Shown piece after piece: positions 27,115-35,940 of a DNA stretch of 64,000 bases; the stretch's first letter is position 1, and every line of letters starts with the position of its first letter. A program made the translations under genes and the position numbers. The notes under the pieces were generated by a model. It saw only the letters and a list, made by a program, of their open reading frames with translations. It ran no database searches and was not told the DNA's origin. This DNA is from an uncultured Roseobacter sp. (GTDB lineage: Bacteria > Pseudomonadota > Alphaproteobacteria > Rhodobacterales > Rhodobacteraceae). The stretch lies in assembly GCF_947499265.1 (NCBI RefSeq), contig NZ_CANMNK010000005.1, positions 180,173-244,172 of the forward strand. The letters run 5' to 3'.

Positions 27115-27987
27115 ATGACACGCATCATCACTTCTCTCAGCGAGATCTCCGCGCAATATGATGCGCTCTTCGTCGATCTGTGGGGGTGCGTTCACAACGG
27201 CGTCTCCGCCCTGCCCAAAGCGGTCGCCGCCCTGAAAGACTATCGTGCATCCGGCGGCAAGGTTGTCCTGGTGACAAACTCGCCCCGCCCCCGCGCTGGC
27301 GTCGAAAAGCAACTGGTGGCTTTTGGTGTGCCGGACGACAGTTGGGACACCATCGCCACCTCGGGCGACAGCGCGCGCTCGGCCATGTTTCGCGGTGTGG
27401 TGGGGGAAAAAGTCTGGCACATCGGCTATCCTGGGGATGAACGGTTCTTTGAACCCATCGGTGTGGTGCAAAACCCTGTGAACGTATGCGCCGTGCCTCT
27501 GGAAGAGGCCGAGGGTATCGTCTGCACGGGCCCGCGCGATCCGCTGGCCGACCCCGACGTTATGCGCCCCGAGTTTCTGATGGCCAAACAGCGCGGGTTG
27601 AAACTGCTCTGCGCCAATCCCGACATCGTTGTCGACCGGGGCGAGCAACGAGAATGGTGTGCGGGCGCGCTGGCGCAACTCTATACCGACATGGGCGGTG
27701 AGAGCCTCTACTTCGGTAAACCGCACCCGCCGATCTATGATCTGGCGCGCCGCAGGCTCTCCGCGCTCGGCACGGATGTGCCCGACAATCGCATTCTGGC
27801 GATCGGGGACGGCGTGCTGACGGACATCGCAGGCGCCATGGGGGAGGACATCGATTCGCTGTTCATCTCCGGCGGTCTCGCCGCGGCGGAGACCAAAACA
27901 AACAGCGATCCCGATCCAGATGCGCTAAAGGATTATTTACAAAGGGAAATGTCCAACCCAACCTATACGATAGGGTTCCTGCGCTGA
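27115..27987 (+). CDS. HAD-superfamily hydrolase, TIGR01459-type (subfamily IIA)
   Basis: This 290-aa protein has the HAD nucleophile motif YDALFVDLWGCVHNGVSALP, motif II VLVTNSPRP, the substrate Lys in YFGKPHPPIYDLA and motif IV ILAIGDGVLTDIAGAMGEDIDSLFISGG. It is a NagD-like phosphatase of unknown substrate. The ATG at 27115 (MTRIITSLSEI) is favoured over the track's GTG start, which adds 11 unconserved residues. The gene order HAD - MaoC - ribF - YcgN that follows suggests a conserved neighbourhood. Confidence 0.85.
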   Translation: MTRIITSLSEISAQYDALFVDLWGCVHNGVSALPKAVAALKDYRASGGKVVLVTNSPRPRAGVEKQLVAFGVPDDSWDTIATSGDSARSAMFRGVVGEKVWHIGYPGDERFFEPIGVVQNPVNVCAVPLEEAEGIVCTGPRDPLADPDVMRPEFLMAKQRGLKLLCANPDIVVDRGEQREWCAGALAQLYTDMGGESLYFGKPHPPIYDLARRRLSALGTDVPDNRILAIGDGVLTDIAGAMGEDIDSLFISGGLAAAETKTNSDPDPDALKDYLQREMSNPTYTIGFLR

Positions 27988-28077
27988 CCTATTTTTTCCT
28001 TGCTTTTCTGCAGTTGCGAAGTAATAAAGTTTCAACCGTTACATCGTAATGATCAGAAAATTACCGGAAGGGTCATC

Positions 28078-28521
28078 ATGTTGGACAATCTGCCCCGCGG
28101 CACCATCTGCATCGAGGACATCGAAATGGGCATGTCGCGCCACCTGCAAAAGGTGGTGACGGACGAAGACATCGAGATGTTTGCCCAGATTTCGACCGAC
28201 CGGAACCCGGTGCATCTGGATGATGACTACGCCCGCGACACGATCTTTGAGGGGCGTATTGCCCATGGGATGCTGACCGCGGGCCTGATCTCGGCAGTGA
28301 TCGGCGAGCAACTGCCCGGGCACGGCACCGTCTACATGGGCCAGTCCCTGAAGTTTCTGGCCCCGGTCCGCCCGGGCGATCTTGTCTACGCCGAGGTGAA
28401 GGTCATCGACATCGAAATGGCCAAACGCAGGGTCAAGCTGGAATGCCACTGTTCGGTAGACGGCAAGAAAGTCCTGATCGGCGAAGCCACTGTGATGGCA
28501 CCGTCACGCAAGTTCGACTGA
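28078..28521 (+). CDS. MaoC-like (R)-specific enoyl-CoA hydratase
   Basis: This 147-aa hot-dog-fold protein carries the hydratase-2 motif: FAQISTDRNPVHLDDDYARDTIFEGRIAHGMLTAGLISAVIGEQLPG, with catalytic Asp and His in the D-x4-H segment. It probably hydrates trans-2-enoyl-CoA to (R)-3-hydroxyacyl-CoA, a route that can feed PHA synthesis or other CoA metabolism. The start is ATG 28078 with GGAAGGG upstream; the track's longer frame includes 26 AT-rich leader codons. Confidence 0.87.
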   Translation: MLDNLPRGTICIEDIEMGMSRHLQKVVTDEDIEMFAQISTDRNPVHLDDDYARDTIFEGRIAHGMLTAGLISAVIGEQLPGHGTVYMGQSLKFLAPVRPGDLVYAEVKVIDIEMAKRRVKLECHCSVDGKKVLIGEATVMAPSRKFD

Positions 28522-28601
28522 CCTCACCCCTGCTGCGCCACCACCCTTTCTGACAGGTCAGAGCGCTTGCGTGTCTTGCGCGTCGAGGCTACGCAAGGCG
28601 G

Positions 28602-29534
28602 ATGAGGATTATCCGCGACTACCAATTTGTTGACCCCGAAAACCGCGGCGCCAGCGCGGCGATTGGCAATTTTGACGGCGTGCATCTGGGCCATCAATCG
28701 GTGATCGATCTGGCCCGGCAGGTTGAACCTGATGCGCCGCTGGGGATTGTCACCTTTGAGCCGCATCCGCGCGTGCATTTCGCCCCCCACGCCGCCCCCT
28801 TTCGGCTGATGAGCCGCGAAGCCCGCGCCAGCCGCCTGGAAAAACTGGGGGTGCAACGGCTCTATGAGTTGAACTTCAACGCCGCACTGGCGGCGCTCAC
28901 GCCAGAAGAGTTCGCCCGCAAAGTCATTGCCGATGGGTTTGGCCTGAAACACGTGATCGTGGGCGCTGATTTCTGTTTCGGCAAGGGGCGTGCCGGTACC
29001 ATTGATGATTTGCGACAGTTTGGCCAGGATATGGGCTTTGGCGTCACCATTGCGCCGCTGATCGAACAAGCGGACAAGACAGTTTCCTCCACGGCGATCC
29101 GCAAGGCGCTGAGCGATGGCGATCCCCGGCTCGCCGCGGATATGCTGGGCCACTGGCACCGGATCGAAGGACCGGTGATTGGCGGCGAACAGCGCGGGCG
29201 CGAGCTGGGCTATCCCACGGCCAACATGTCCATCGAAGGGCTGCATCCGCCCGCCTTTGGTGTCTATGCGGTGTTGGTCGACGTGCTGGAAGGCCCGCAT
29301 CAGGGCAGCTATCACGGCGTTGCCTCCATGGGGGTGCGTCCGATGTTCGGGGAAAATCGCCCCAACCTGGAAACCTTCATCTTTGACTTTCAGGGGGACC
29401 TCTACGGCACGCCGCTGTCGGTTGCGCTTGTCGAGCATCTTCGCCCGGAAGAAAAGTTCGACAGTCTGGACGCGCTGATTACGCAAATGGACGCGGATAG
29501 CGCACAGGCCCACCGCATTTTGGGGGCGCTGTGA
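28602..29534 (+). CDS. ribF: Bifunctional riboflavin kinase / FAD synthetase
   Basis: This 310-aa enzyme makes FMN then FAD from riboflavin. The N-terminal FAD synthetase part has AAIGNFDGVHLGHQSVI, VTFEPHPRVHF and VSSTAIRKALSDGD. The C-terminal kinase part has GELGYPTAN-like RGRELGYPTANMSIEG, GVYAVLVDV and the conserved NLETFIFDFQGDLYG. There is no FMN riboswitch upstream. Its TGA overlaps the next gene's GTG (GTGA), so YcgN is translationally coupled. Confidence 0.97.
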   Translation: MRIIRDYQFVDPENRGASAAIGNFDGVHLGHQSVIDLARQVEPDAPLGIVTFEPHPRVHFAPHAAPFRLMSREARASRLEKLGVQRLYELNFNAALAALTPEEFARKVIADGFGLKHVIVGADFCFGKGRAGTIDDLRQFGQDMGFGVTIAPLIEQADKTVSSTAIRKALSDGDPRLAADMLGHWHRIEGPVIGGEQRGRELGYPTANMSIEGLHPPAFGVYAVLVDVLEGPHQGSYHGVASMGVRPMFGENRPNLETFIFDFQGDLYGTPLSVALVEHLRPEEKFDSLDALITQMDADSAQAHRILGAL

Positions 29535-30001
29535 GCGATCCCATCGACCGCAGTGGCCTGAAAGACAGGTTCTGGGAGCGCAAACCGCTGACCAAGATGT
29601 CCCAGAAGGAATGGGAATCGCTCTGCGATGGCTGCGGCAAATGCTGCCTCAACAAACTCGAGGATGAAGAGAGCGGTGCCGTTGCGCTGACCCGCATTGC
29701 CTGCCGCCTGCTGGACGATAGCACCTGCCGCTGTGCGCATTATGAAAACCGCCACCAGTTCATCCCTGAATGCATCGTGCTGAAACCTGACAATCTGGAC
29801 ACGCACGCCTATTGGATGCCTGAAACCTGCGCCTACCGGCTGCTGTGGCAAGGGGATCCCCTGCCCGACTGGCACCCGCTGATCAGCGGCACGGCGCAAT
29901 CGGTACATGACGCGGGCGTGTCTGTGCAGGGCTGGACGCTCAGCGAATTTGACATCCCCGAAGACGAGTGGGAAGAGCATATCATCGAGGAGCCTGTCTG
30001 A
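29531..30001 (+). CDS. YcgN-family cysteine-cluster protein
   Basis: This 156-aa protein of the UPF0260/YcgN family has the N-terminal WERKPLTKMSQKEWESLCDGCGKCCLNKLED cluster with CxxCxxCC and later CRLLDDSTCRCAHYENR and PECIVL. The cysteines suggest a metal or Fe-S site (zinc/iron-chelate fold); function is unknown. It starts at GTG 29531, overlapping ribF, and its stop shares one base with the threonine aldolase ATG (TGATG), so all three genes form one tight operon. Confidence 0.88.
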   Translation: MSDPIDRSGLKDRFWERKPLTKMSQKEWESLCDGCGKCCLNKLEDEESGAVALTRIACRLLDDSTCRCAHYENRHQFIPECIVLKPDNLDTHAYWMPETCAYRLLWQGDPLPDWHPLISGTAQSVHDAGVSVQGWTLSEFDIPEDEWEEHIIEEPV

Positions 30002-31041
30002 TGTTTTTTGCCTCCGACAACGCAGGGCCTGCGCTGCCGCAAGTGATGCGCCGCATGGCGGAAGCCAACACCGGCTATGCGATGCCCTATGGCGCGGATC
30101 CGGTCATGGAGGAGGTCCGGCAGCAGATCCGCGATATTTTTGAAGCCCCGGAGGCCGCCGTATATTTGGTTGCCACGGGCACGGCCGCGAACGTGCTGGC
30201 GCTGGCCTGTTACTGCCAACCTTGGCAGACGGTGTTCTGCAGCCACATCGCGCATATTCAGGAGGATGAGTGCAACGCCCCTGAATTCTACACCGGCGGC
30301 GCCAAGCTGTGCCTCGTGGACACACCCGACAAGATGACGCCCGGCGGATTGCGCGCCCGGATCAAGGCGGAAGGCGTGCGTGGCGTGCACGGGCCCGAAC
30401 GCGGGGCCGTTTCGATCACCCAGGTGACGGAACGCGGCAGTGTCTACACGCCGGACGAACTCCAGGCCCTGACTTCAGTGGCCAAAGACTTCAACCTGCC
30501 GGTGCATCTGGATGGCGCGCGTTTCGCAAATGCGCTGGCGGCGCTGGGATGCTCAGCGGCGGAGATGACGTGGAAAGCAGGCATTGACGTGGTCAGTTTT
30601 GGCGGCACGAAAAACGGCTGTCTGGGCGTCGAGGCCGTGGTGTTCTTCGACTCTGAAAAGGCGTGGGAGTTTGAGCTGCGGCGCAAACGCGGGGCGCATC
30701 TCTTCTCCAAACACCGGTTCCTGTCGGCGCAAATGGCTGGCTATCTGCAGGACAATGCCTGGCTGGAGGCCGCCAGAAACGCCAATGCCAACGCCGCCCG
30801 GCTCACAACTGGGCTGCGCGCGGCGGGCGCAGTATTCGAACACGAACCGCAGGCAAACATGATCTTTGCCCGCTTTGCCCGCCGGGTGCACCAGCGCCTG
30901 CACGATGCGGGTGCCGTCTACTACATCTGGTCGGGCAGACTCGCGGGCGATGACCCGGACGAGTTGCTGACGGCGCGGCTGGTATGTGACTGGTCGATGA
31001 CGGCGGAGCAGATCGATCTATTCCTCAGCCACTTCGAGTAG
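30001..31041 (+). CDS. ltaE: Low-specificity L-threonine aldolase (beta-eliminating lyase family)
   Basis: This 346-aa PLP enzyme of the aldolase/beta-eliminating lyase family cleaves threonine or allo-threonine to glycine and acetaldehyde. It has FFASDNAGPALPQVMRRM at the N-terminus, the YLVATGTAANVLAL cofactor loop, LPVHLDGARFANALAALGC and the PLP-lysine motif VVSFGGTKNGCLGVEAVV. The start is ATG 30001, directly coupled to the YcgN stop. The last 24 bases overlap the convergent hydrolase gene. Confidence 0.88.
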   Translation: MFFASDNAGPALPQVMRRMAEANTGYAMPYGADPVMEEVRQQIRDIFEAPEAAVYLVATGTAANVLALACYCQPWQTVFCSHIAHIQEDECNAPEFYTGGAKLCLVDTPDKMTPGGLRARIKAEGVRGVHGPERGAVSITQVTERGSVYTPDELQALTSVAKDFNLPVHLDGARFANALAALGCSAAEMTWKAGIDVVSFGGTKNGCLGVEAVVFFDSEKAWEFELRRKRGAHLFSKHRFLSAQMAGYLQDNAWLEAARNANANAARLTTGLRAAGAVFEHEPQANMIFARFARRVHQRLHDAGAVYYIWSGRLAGDDPDELLTARLVCDWSMTAEQIDLFLSHFE

Positions 31042-31818
31042 TGCTGCAATCTCTTGCGCTACCGCGCCGGGGTGGGTGATCGGCGACATGTGCCCGGCGC
31101 CCGCAATGGTCGCGCGCCGCACATTGGGCAACCGGCGCGCGAGACTGGCATTGACCGCGTCAATGATATCGGCGGTTTGGTCCCCTTCGACCAGAAGGCA
31201 GGGCATCGCGGCCCGCTCGAGCCGCCCCGGCGTCATCAGCCCTGCGGCGTCGTCGATGATCACAGGCGACTGACCCGGCACCACATACATGCGGTCCGCA
31301 AGGTAACGGCGCGTCGTCTCCGGCATCTCGTCCCATTTGGTGCCGTCGCCCCAGAACCGGTTGAAAAGGCGGGCGGCCTTTGCCGTGTCACCTGCTGAAA
31401 GGGCCGTAAAATAGGGTTCAGCTTCGACCTCATGCGCCTGCATCCGCTTGGGCGTGTCCTTGATGGCGGCTGCAAAGAATACGGGTTCGATCAGGGTCAG
31501 ACTGCGCACCCGTTCCGGATGCTCCACCGCAAGGCGCAGCGCGATCGTGGCGCCAAACGAATGACCGATCACATCCCGGCGCACCGGCAAATGCGCCCGT
31601 GCGGCCATCATGCACAGGTCATGCAGATCAACCGTGCCGTCCCAATCGTCGCTTTTGCCATGACCGGGCAGGTCGATCGCCGTCAGTGTCACACGATCTT
31701 CCAGCGCCCTGCCGACGCCCCGCCAGGCGCCAGCATGCGCCAGGGTGCAATGGATCGCCAGCGCCTCTCTCGCCCCATGCCCAAAGGTCCGGGCATGGGT
31801 GAAATGGCCTGACGTCAT
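31018..31818 (-). CDS. Alpha/beta-fold hydrolase
   Basis: This 266-aa protein has the classical alpha/beta-hydrolase layout: LAIHCTLAHAGAWRGV as strand/oxyanion region, AIDLPGHGKSDDW, the nucleophile elbow RDVIGHSFGATIALRLAV and a C-terminal His in AGAGHMSPITHPG. It is likely a cytosolic esterase or C-C hydrolase; the substrate is not evident. The ATG overlaps the stop of the upstream thioredoxin-fold isomerase gene (ATGA), so the two are co-expressed. Confidence 0.85.
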   Translation of the reverse strand: MTSGHFTHARTFGHGAREALAIHCTLAHAGAWRGVGRALEDRVTLTAIDLPGHGKSDDWDGTVDLHDLCMMAARAHLPVRRDVIGHSFGATIALRLAVEHPERVRSLTLIEPVFFAAAIKDTPKRMQAHEVEAEPYFTALSAGDTAKAARLFNRFWGDGTKWDEMPETTRRYLADRMYVVPGQSPVIIDDAAGLMTPGRLERAAMPCLLVEGDQTADIIDAVNASLARRLPNVRRATIAGAGHMSPITHPGAVAQEIAALLEVAEE

Positions 31819-32414
31819 ATCGTTCCGGCGAGATGCGCATCCAGATCGGCGATCCGGTCCTGCCCCCAGAACCGCTGCCCGCTGTCGGTGATGTAAAAGG
31901 GCGAGCCGAACACACCGTGCTCCACCGCCTCTTCCAGATTGGCCGCATAGGTTTCCGCCCCGACCAGCAGCCCGCTGTCCGCCAGCCCGGCGTCAAACCC
32001 GGCCTCCTGCAGACAGGACCGCACCACCGCGTCCTCGGCGATGTCCTTGTCCTCCGCCCAGACCGACCGGCAGATCGAAAACATGAGCTTGCCCAGATCC
32101 CCGCCGCCCGCGTTCTGCGCCGCAATAAAGGCATAGGACGACGGGGCCGCGTTGGTCGGCCAATGGGCGGGCTTCAGGTTGAACGGCATGTCTAGCAGCT
32201 TGGCCTGCCGCACCAACTCCTGCGCGCGATATTCAACGCGGCTTGGATGGCGATCCTTGGGTGGGGTGCCCCCGGTCCGGGCAAAGAGCGCCATGATGTC
32301 GAGCGGCTTGTAGGTGATGGAGGCCCCGTGTTTTTCCGCCACCTTTTCGGCGCGATTCCCGGCAAGGTAGGCATAAGGAGAAAGCGTTGAGAAAAAGAGG
32401 TCGATATGTGCCAT
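31815..32414 (-). CDS. 2-Hydroxychromene-2-carboxylate isomerase-like (DsbA-fold) protein
   Basis: This 199-aa kappa-class GST/DsbA-fold protein starts MAHIDLFFSTLSPYAYLAGNRAEKVAEKHG, with the active-site Ser position of HCCA isomerases rather than a CxxC. The GVFGSPFYITDSGQRFWGQDRIADL C-terminus is a hallmark of the family. The type enzyme isomerises 2-hydroxychromene-2-carboxylate in naphthalene breakdown using glutathione. No other naphthalene genes are near, so the substrate may differ. It is the first gene of a two-gene unit with the alpha/beta-hydrolase. Confidence 0.85.
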   Translation of the reverse strand: MAHIDLFFSTLSPYAYLAGNRAEKVAEKHGASITYKPLDIMALFARTGGTPPKDRHPSRVEYRAQELVRQAKLLDMPFNLKPAHWPTNAAPSSYAFIAAQNAGGGDLGKLMFSICRSVWAEDKDIAEDAVVRSCLQEAGFDAGLADSGLLVGAETYAANLEEAVEHGVFGSPFYITDSGQRFWGQDRIADLDAHLAGTI

Positions 32415-32526
32415 TTTGGGGCTCCTTATGGGTGCGAGGTTCTTTGCCGATTGGTAAGGCCGTGCTAGGTGAAGTCAACATCACGAATCTGTCACATTTG
32501 CTCGACGCAACCCAGGATCGCCCCCC

Positions 32527-33546
32527 ATGCCAGAATTCCAAGAACCGAAACTGATCGCCGGCAATGCCAACATGCCATTGGCCAATGCCATCGCCCGGCG
32601 GATGTCGATGCATCGCGGCAAACAGGTGGGGCTTGTGGATGCAAGGGTTGAGCGGTTCAACGATGGTGAAATCTTTGTCGAAGTCTTCGAAAACGTCCGG
32701 GGCGAGGACATGTTCATCGTCCAATCCACCTCCAACCCCGCCAATGACAACCTGATGGAACTCCTGATCATGGCGGATGCGCTGCGCCGCTCGTCTGCCT
32801 CGCGCGTTACGGCGGTACTGCCCTATTTTGGCTACGCGCGGCAGGACCGCCGCACCAAGGCGCGCACCCCCATCACCGCCAAGCTGGTCGCAAACATGCT
32901 GGTGGGCACCGGCATCGAGCGGGTCCTGACCATGGATCTACACGCGGCACAGATCCAGGGTTTCTTCGACATCCCGGTGGACAACCTCTATGCCTCGCCG
33001 ATCTTCGCGCTCGACATCAAGGACGCGTTCAAAAACAAGATGAACGAGCTGATGATCGTCTCCCCGGACGTCGGCGGCGTAGCCCGCGCCCGCGAGCTGG
33101 CCAAGCGCATCGGATCGCCGCTCGCCATTGTGGACAAGCGCCGCGAAAAGCCCGGCGAAGTTGCAGAAATGACAGTGATCGGCGATGTGACCGGGAAAAC
33201 CTGCCTGATAGTGGATGATATCTGCGACACTGCCGGTACGCTCTGCAAAGCCGCAGAAGTGTTAATCGAGAACGGCGCCAAGGAAGTGCACTCCTATATC
33301 ACCCACGGCGTGCTGTCCGGCCCCGCGGTGGAGCGTGTTACCAAATCGGTGATGAAGTCGCTGGTGATCACGGATTCGATTGCGGCAACAGAGGCAGTGA
33401 AGAACGCCAAGAACATCCGCATCGTGCCCACCGCGCCCGTTTTCGCTCAGGCGATCCTGAACATCTGGAGCGGCACCTCCGTCTCCTCCCTGTTCGAGGC
33501 GGAAACGCTGAGCCCGATCTACGATGGCATGTACGCCGCTGAGTAA
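32527..33546 (+). CDS. prs: Ribose-phosphate pyrophosphokinase
   Basis: This 339-aa enzyme makes PRPP from ribose 5-phosphate and ATP, supplying purine, pyrimidine, His and Trp synthesis. Typical segments are [50 protein letters not shown], the PRPP loop [13 protein letters not shown] and the flexible loop RREKPGE. It is slightly longer than E. coli Prs (315 aa). It stands alone, divergent from the isomerase/hydrolase pair. ATG 32527 matches the family start ([15 protein letters not shown]). Confidence 0.97.
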   Translation: MPEFQEPKLIAGNANMPLANAIARRMSMHRGKQVGLVDARVERFNDGEIFVEVFENVRGEDMFIVQSTSNPANDNLMELLIMADALRRSSASRVTAVLPYFGYARQDRRTKARTPITAKLVANMLVGTGIERVLTMDLHAAQIQGFFDIPVDNLYASPIFALDIKDAFKNKMNELMIVSPDVGGVARARELAKRIGSPLAIVDKRREKPGEVAEMTVIGDVTGKTCLIVDDICDTAGTLCKAAEVLIENGAKEVHSYITHGVLSGPAVERVTKSVMKSLVITDSIAATEAVKNAKNIRIVPTAPVFAQAILNIWSGTSVSSLFEAETLSPIYDGMYAAE

Positions 33547-33861
33547 TCTCACACAGGGTTCGCCAGCCAAAAAACGCTAGCGACGACATCCGGCCGGAGA
33601 ACAGCCCGCGACGATCTGCGCGCCCCTGGGGCGTTCTCGGATCCAGGCGCTTCTACCTCAATATCCTATCTCGAAACGCCATGCCCTAGTCCGGTTTTCC
33701 CAATCGAAAAGACCGACCAAAGTCGGTGTGCGCACCGTGCGTGCAACACGCGGTGGTTGTTGACAGGTCGGCTTTGACTACGCTGTTATATCGGATGCGG
33801 GGCGTTGCGGGTCCGCAGTGTGGGGTGTGTAGCCGCAATTCAATCAACTGGGAGGATGATC
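33547..33861. other. Intergenic region before the PQQ-type dehydrogenase
   Basis: I see no gene in these 315 bases. They hold a hairpin (ACCGAC / GTCGGT, 33712-33728), then a candidate promoter at 33761-33790. No clear terminator for prs is visible. Confidence 0.55.
33761..33790 (+). promoter_or_regulatory. Candidate sigma-70 promoter for the PQQ dehydrogenase operon
   Basis: A perfect -35 TTGACA is followed by an 18-base spacer and TGTTAT. It would give a leader of about 65 bases before the ATG at 33862. An inverted repeat lies just upstream. Confidence 0.5.
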
Positions 33862-35115
33862 ATGAAGCTACTGAAACTTGCCGCTGGACTATTGTTAAGT
33901 ACGGGGCTGGCCGGCACGGCCAGTGCACAGGATAACATGGACAAGCTGTCCAATATGCAACGCACCGATGCGACATTCACGATGGTCGATCAGTCCGGAG
34001 ACCGGGCAGAGGCGCTCAAGAACATCATTCCACATATCAAGGTCCCGGACGGTTTCGAGGTCAGCCTCTATGCGGTTGTGCCGGACGCGCGCTCCATGGC
34101 GGTGGCGCCACAGGGCACGGTGACATTTGTGGGCACGCGCAAGGACAAGGTCTGGTCCGTGGTGGACCGTGACCGCAACCGGGTGGCGGATGAGGTCAAG
34201 GATTTCGCACCCTCGATCACCTTCGACATTCCTAACGGGCCCTGCTTCTCGAAGGATGGCTTCCTGTTCATTGCCGAGCGCAACCGGGTGCTGAACTTCC
34301 CCGCTGCGGAATTCTTCTTTGAAGGGCCCGATCCCGCGGTCGCCGTTGTGGTCGAGCAGGGCGATCTGGTGCCGGTGGAGGAAGAAAGCTTCAACCACAC
34401 CGCACGGGTCTGTGACGTGGGCCCGGACGGCAAGCTCTATATCTCGCTGGGCCAGCCGCACAACGTGCAGCCCGCGGAGAAGGTCGAGATGTACGACAAG
34501 ATCGGCATCGGCGGCATCATCCGCATCAACACCGATGGCACGGGCCGCGAGGTCTTTACCCGTGGGGTCCGCAACTCGGTGGGGCAGGATTTCCACCCCG
34601 AGACCGGTGAGCTGTGGTGGACCGACAACCAGGTGGACGGCATGGGGGATGACATCCCGCCGGGCGAGCTGAACCGCCAGACCGAGGCGGGCCAGCACTT
34701 TGGGTTCCCCTGGACCAACAGCCGTGTCGAGATCATGTCCGAAGCCGAGCATCCACGTCCCGAAGGCGTCACCTTCATCGAACCGCAGCTGGAGCTGACC
34801 GCCCATGCCGCCGATCTGGGCATGAAGTTCTACGAAGGGTCCAGCTTCCCCGATGCCTATGAGGGCGGCATCTTCTGGGCGCAGCATGGCTCGTGGAACC
34901 GCACGACGCCGGTGGGCGCGCGGGTTATGTTCACGGCGCTGGATCCGGAGACCGGCGATGCGGTCGAAGCGCAGGTCTTTGCCGATGGCTGGCTGAACGA
35001 GGAAACAGGCGAATATCGCGGGCGGCCGATGGACATCGCCTTCCTGAAAGATGGCTCGATGCTGGTCTCGGATGACTTCGCCGGTGCGATCTGGCGGATC
35101 GCATACACCAAATGA
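33862..35115 (+). CDS. Periplasmic PQQ-dependent sugar/aldose-type dehydrogenase
   Basis: This 417-aa exported protein has the signal peptide MKLLKLAAGLLLSTGLAGTASA. A beta-propeller of the soluble quinoprotein glucose/sorbosone dehydrogenase family follows: IKVPDGFEVSLYAVVPDARSMAVAP, GPCFSKDGFLFIAERNRVL, VGPDGKLYISLGQPHN, RGVRNSVGQDFHPETGELWWTDNQVDG and IFWAQHGSWNRTTPVGARV. The cofactor is predicted, not proven. The ATG at 33862 has GGAGG six bases upstream. Its stop overlaps the start of a diheme cytochrome c (ATGA), which is the likely electron acceptor. The substrate is unknown. Confidence 0.87.
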   Translation: MKLLKLAAGLLLSTGLAGTASAQDNMDKLSNMQRTDATFTMVDQSGDRAEALKNIIPHIKVPDGFEVSLYAVVPDARSMAVAPQGTVTFVGTRKDKVWSVVDRDRNRVADEVKDFAPSITFDIPNGPCFSKDGFLFIAERNRVLNFPAAEFFFEGPDPAVAVVVEQGDLVPVEEESFNHTARVCDVGPDGKLYISLGQPHNVQPAEKVEMYDKIGIGGIIRINTDGTGREVFTRGVRNSVGQDFHPETGELWWTDNQVDGMGDDIPPGELNRQTEAGQHFGFPWTNSRVEIMSEAEHPRPEGVTFIEPQLELTAHAADLGMKFYEGSSFPDAYEGGIFWAQHGSWNRTTPVGARVMFTALDPETGDAVEAQVFADGWLNEETGEYRGRPMDIAFLKDGSMLVSDDFAGAIWRIAYTK

Positions 35116-35687
35116 GGCTTACAAGCCTTCTGGTGCTCGGCGTGGGGTTACACGCCGGGCCCATTTTTGCGGATATCATCGGTGACCGGGACGCCGGGCG
35201 CCAAATCTCTGGTCAGTGCCGGACCTGTCACGGGTCAGATGGGTTTGCCACCATTCCTATTGCGCCACATATCGGCGGTGAGCCCGAATCCTATCTGCGC
35301 GCACAGCTGACCGCCTTTCGCGATGGCACGCGTGAGCATGAGATGATGACCATCGTTGCCGCCAACCTTTCAGATCAGCAGATCGCCGATCTTGCGGCCT
35401 GGTACGCGGGGCATTCTGCAACGGCAGAGTTGACCGCAGACCCTGCTGGTGCCCCGGAGGCTTGTGTCGCCTGTCATGGAACAGATGGCATTCACCTCTT
35501 CGACGATGCGCCCAATCTGGCGGGAGAGACCAACATTTACATCGACACACAGCTCAAAGCCTTTCGAAGCGGCCAGCGGACACACGAGGTAATGAGCGAG
35601 GTGGCCGCGGAGCTTACCAACGAAGAGATCCGCGCCTATGCCGATTGGTACGCAGCGGTGAAGCTGTACATCGAGACGGTGGAGTAA
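35112..35687 (+). CDS. Diheme cytochrome c (c4-like)
   Basis: This 191-aa exported protein has a signal region (LTSLLVLGVGLHAGPIFA) and two heme c sites, CRTCH and CVACH, each at the start of a similar class I cytochrome half with later Met candidates (HEMM and HEVM). It looks like a cytochrome c4 duplicate. Overlap with the dehydrogenase stop makes translation coupled, so it probably takes its electrons and passes them to the respiratory chain in the periplasm. Confidence 0.9.
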   Translation: MRLTSLLVLGVGLHAGPIFADIIGDRDAGRQISGQCRTCHGSDGFATIPIAPHIGGEPESYLRAQLTAFRDGTREHEMMTIVAANLSDQQIADLAAWYAGHSATAELTADPAGAPEACVACHGTDGIHLFDDAPNLAGETNIYIDTQLKAFRSGQRTHEVMSEVAAELTNEEIRAYADWYAAVKLYIETVE

Positions 35688-35940
35688 GAGCGACCAGCGA
35701 GTGGTGGGTGATCCGGCGCACTTTCGCGCAGCCCCCCATAAGCCTCTTGATCGACAAAACCGCAAGTCGCGCGCCGCAGTGTAACACCTTATTTTTATTT
35801 CGCCTTTCCAGTCGAAACAAGAGACGTCGCCGCTCCGACGACCCGACCCGCATATTCAAAAACGACGCGAAGAGGAAAAAGAGAGGAATAACCGCTCATC
35901 TCACCCGTTCTCCCCACACGCAACTTGAATGGAGAGACAG

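Noticed and set aside
28522-28601. FMN riboswitch before ribF
   Set aside because: The 80-base gap after the MaoC gene is far too short and lacks the conserved FMN-element sequence blocks.
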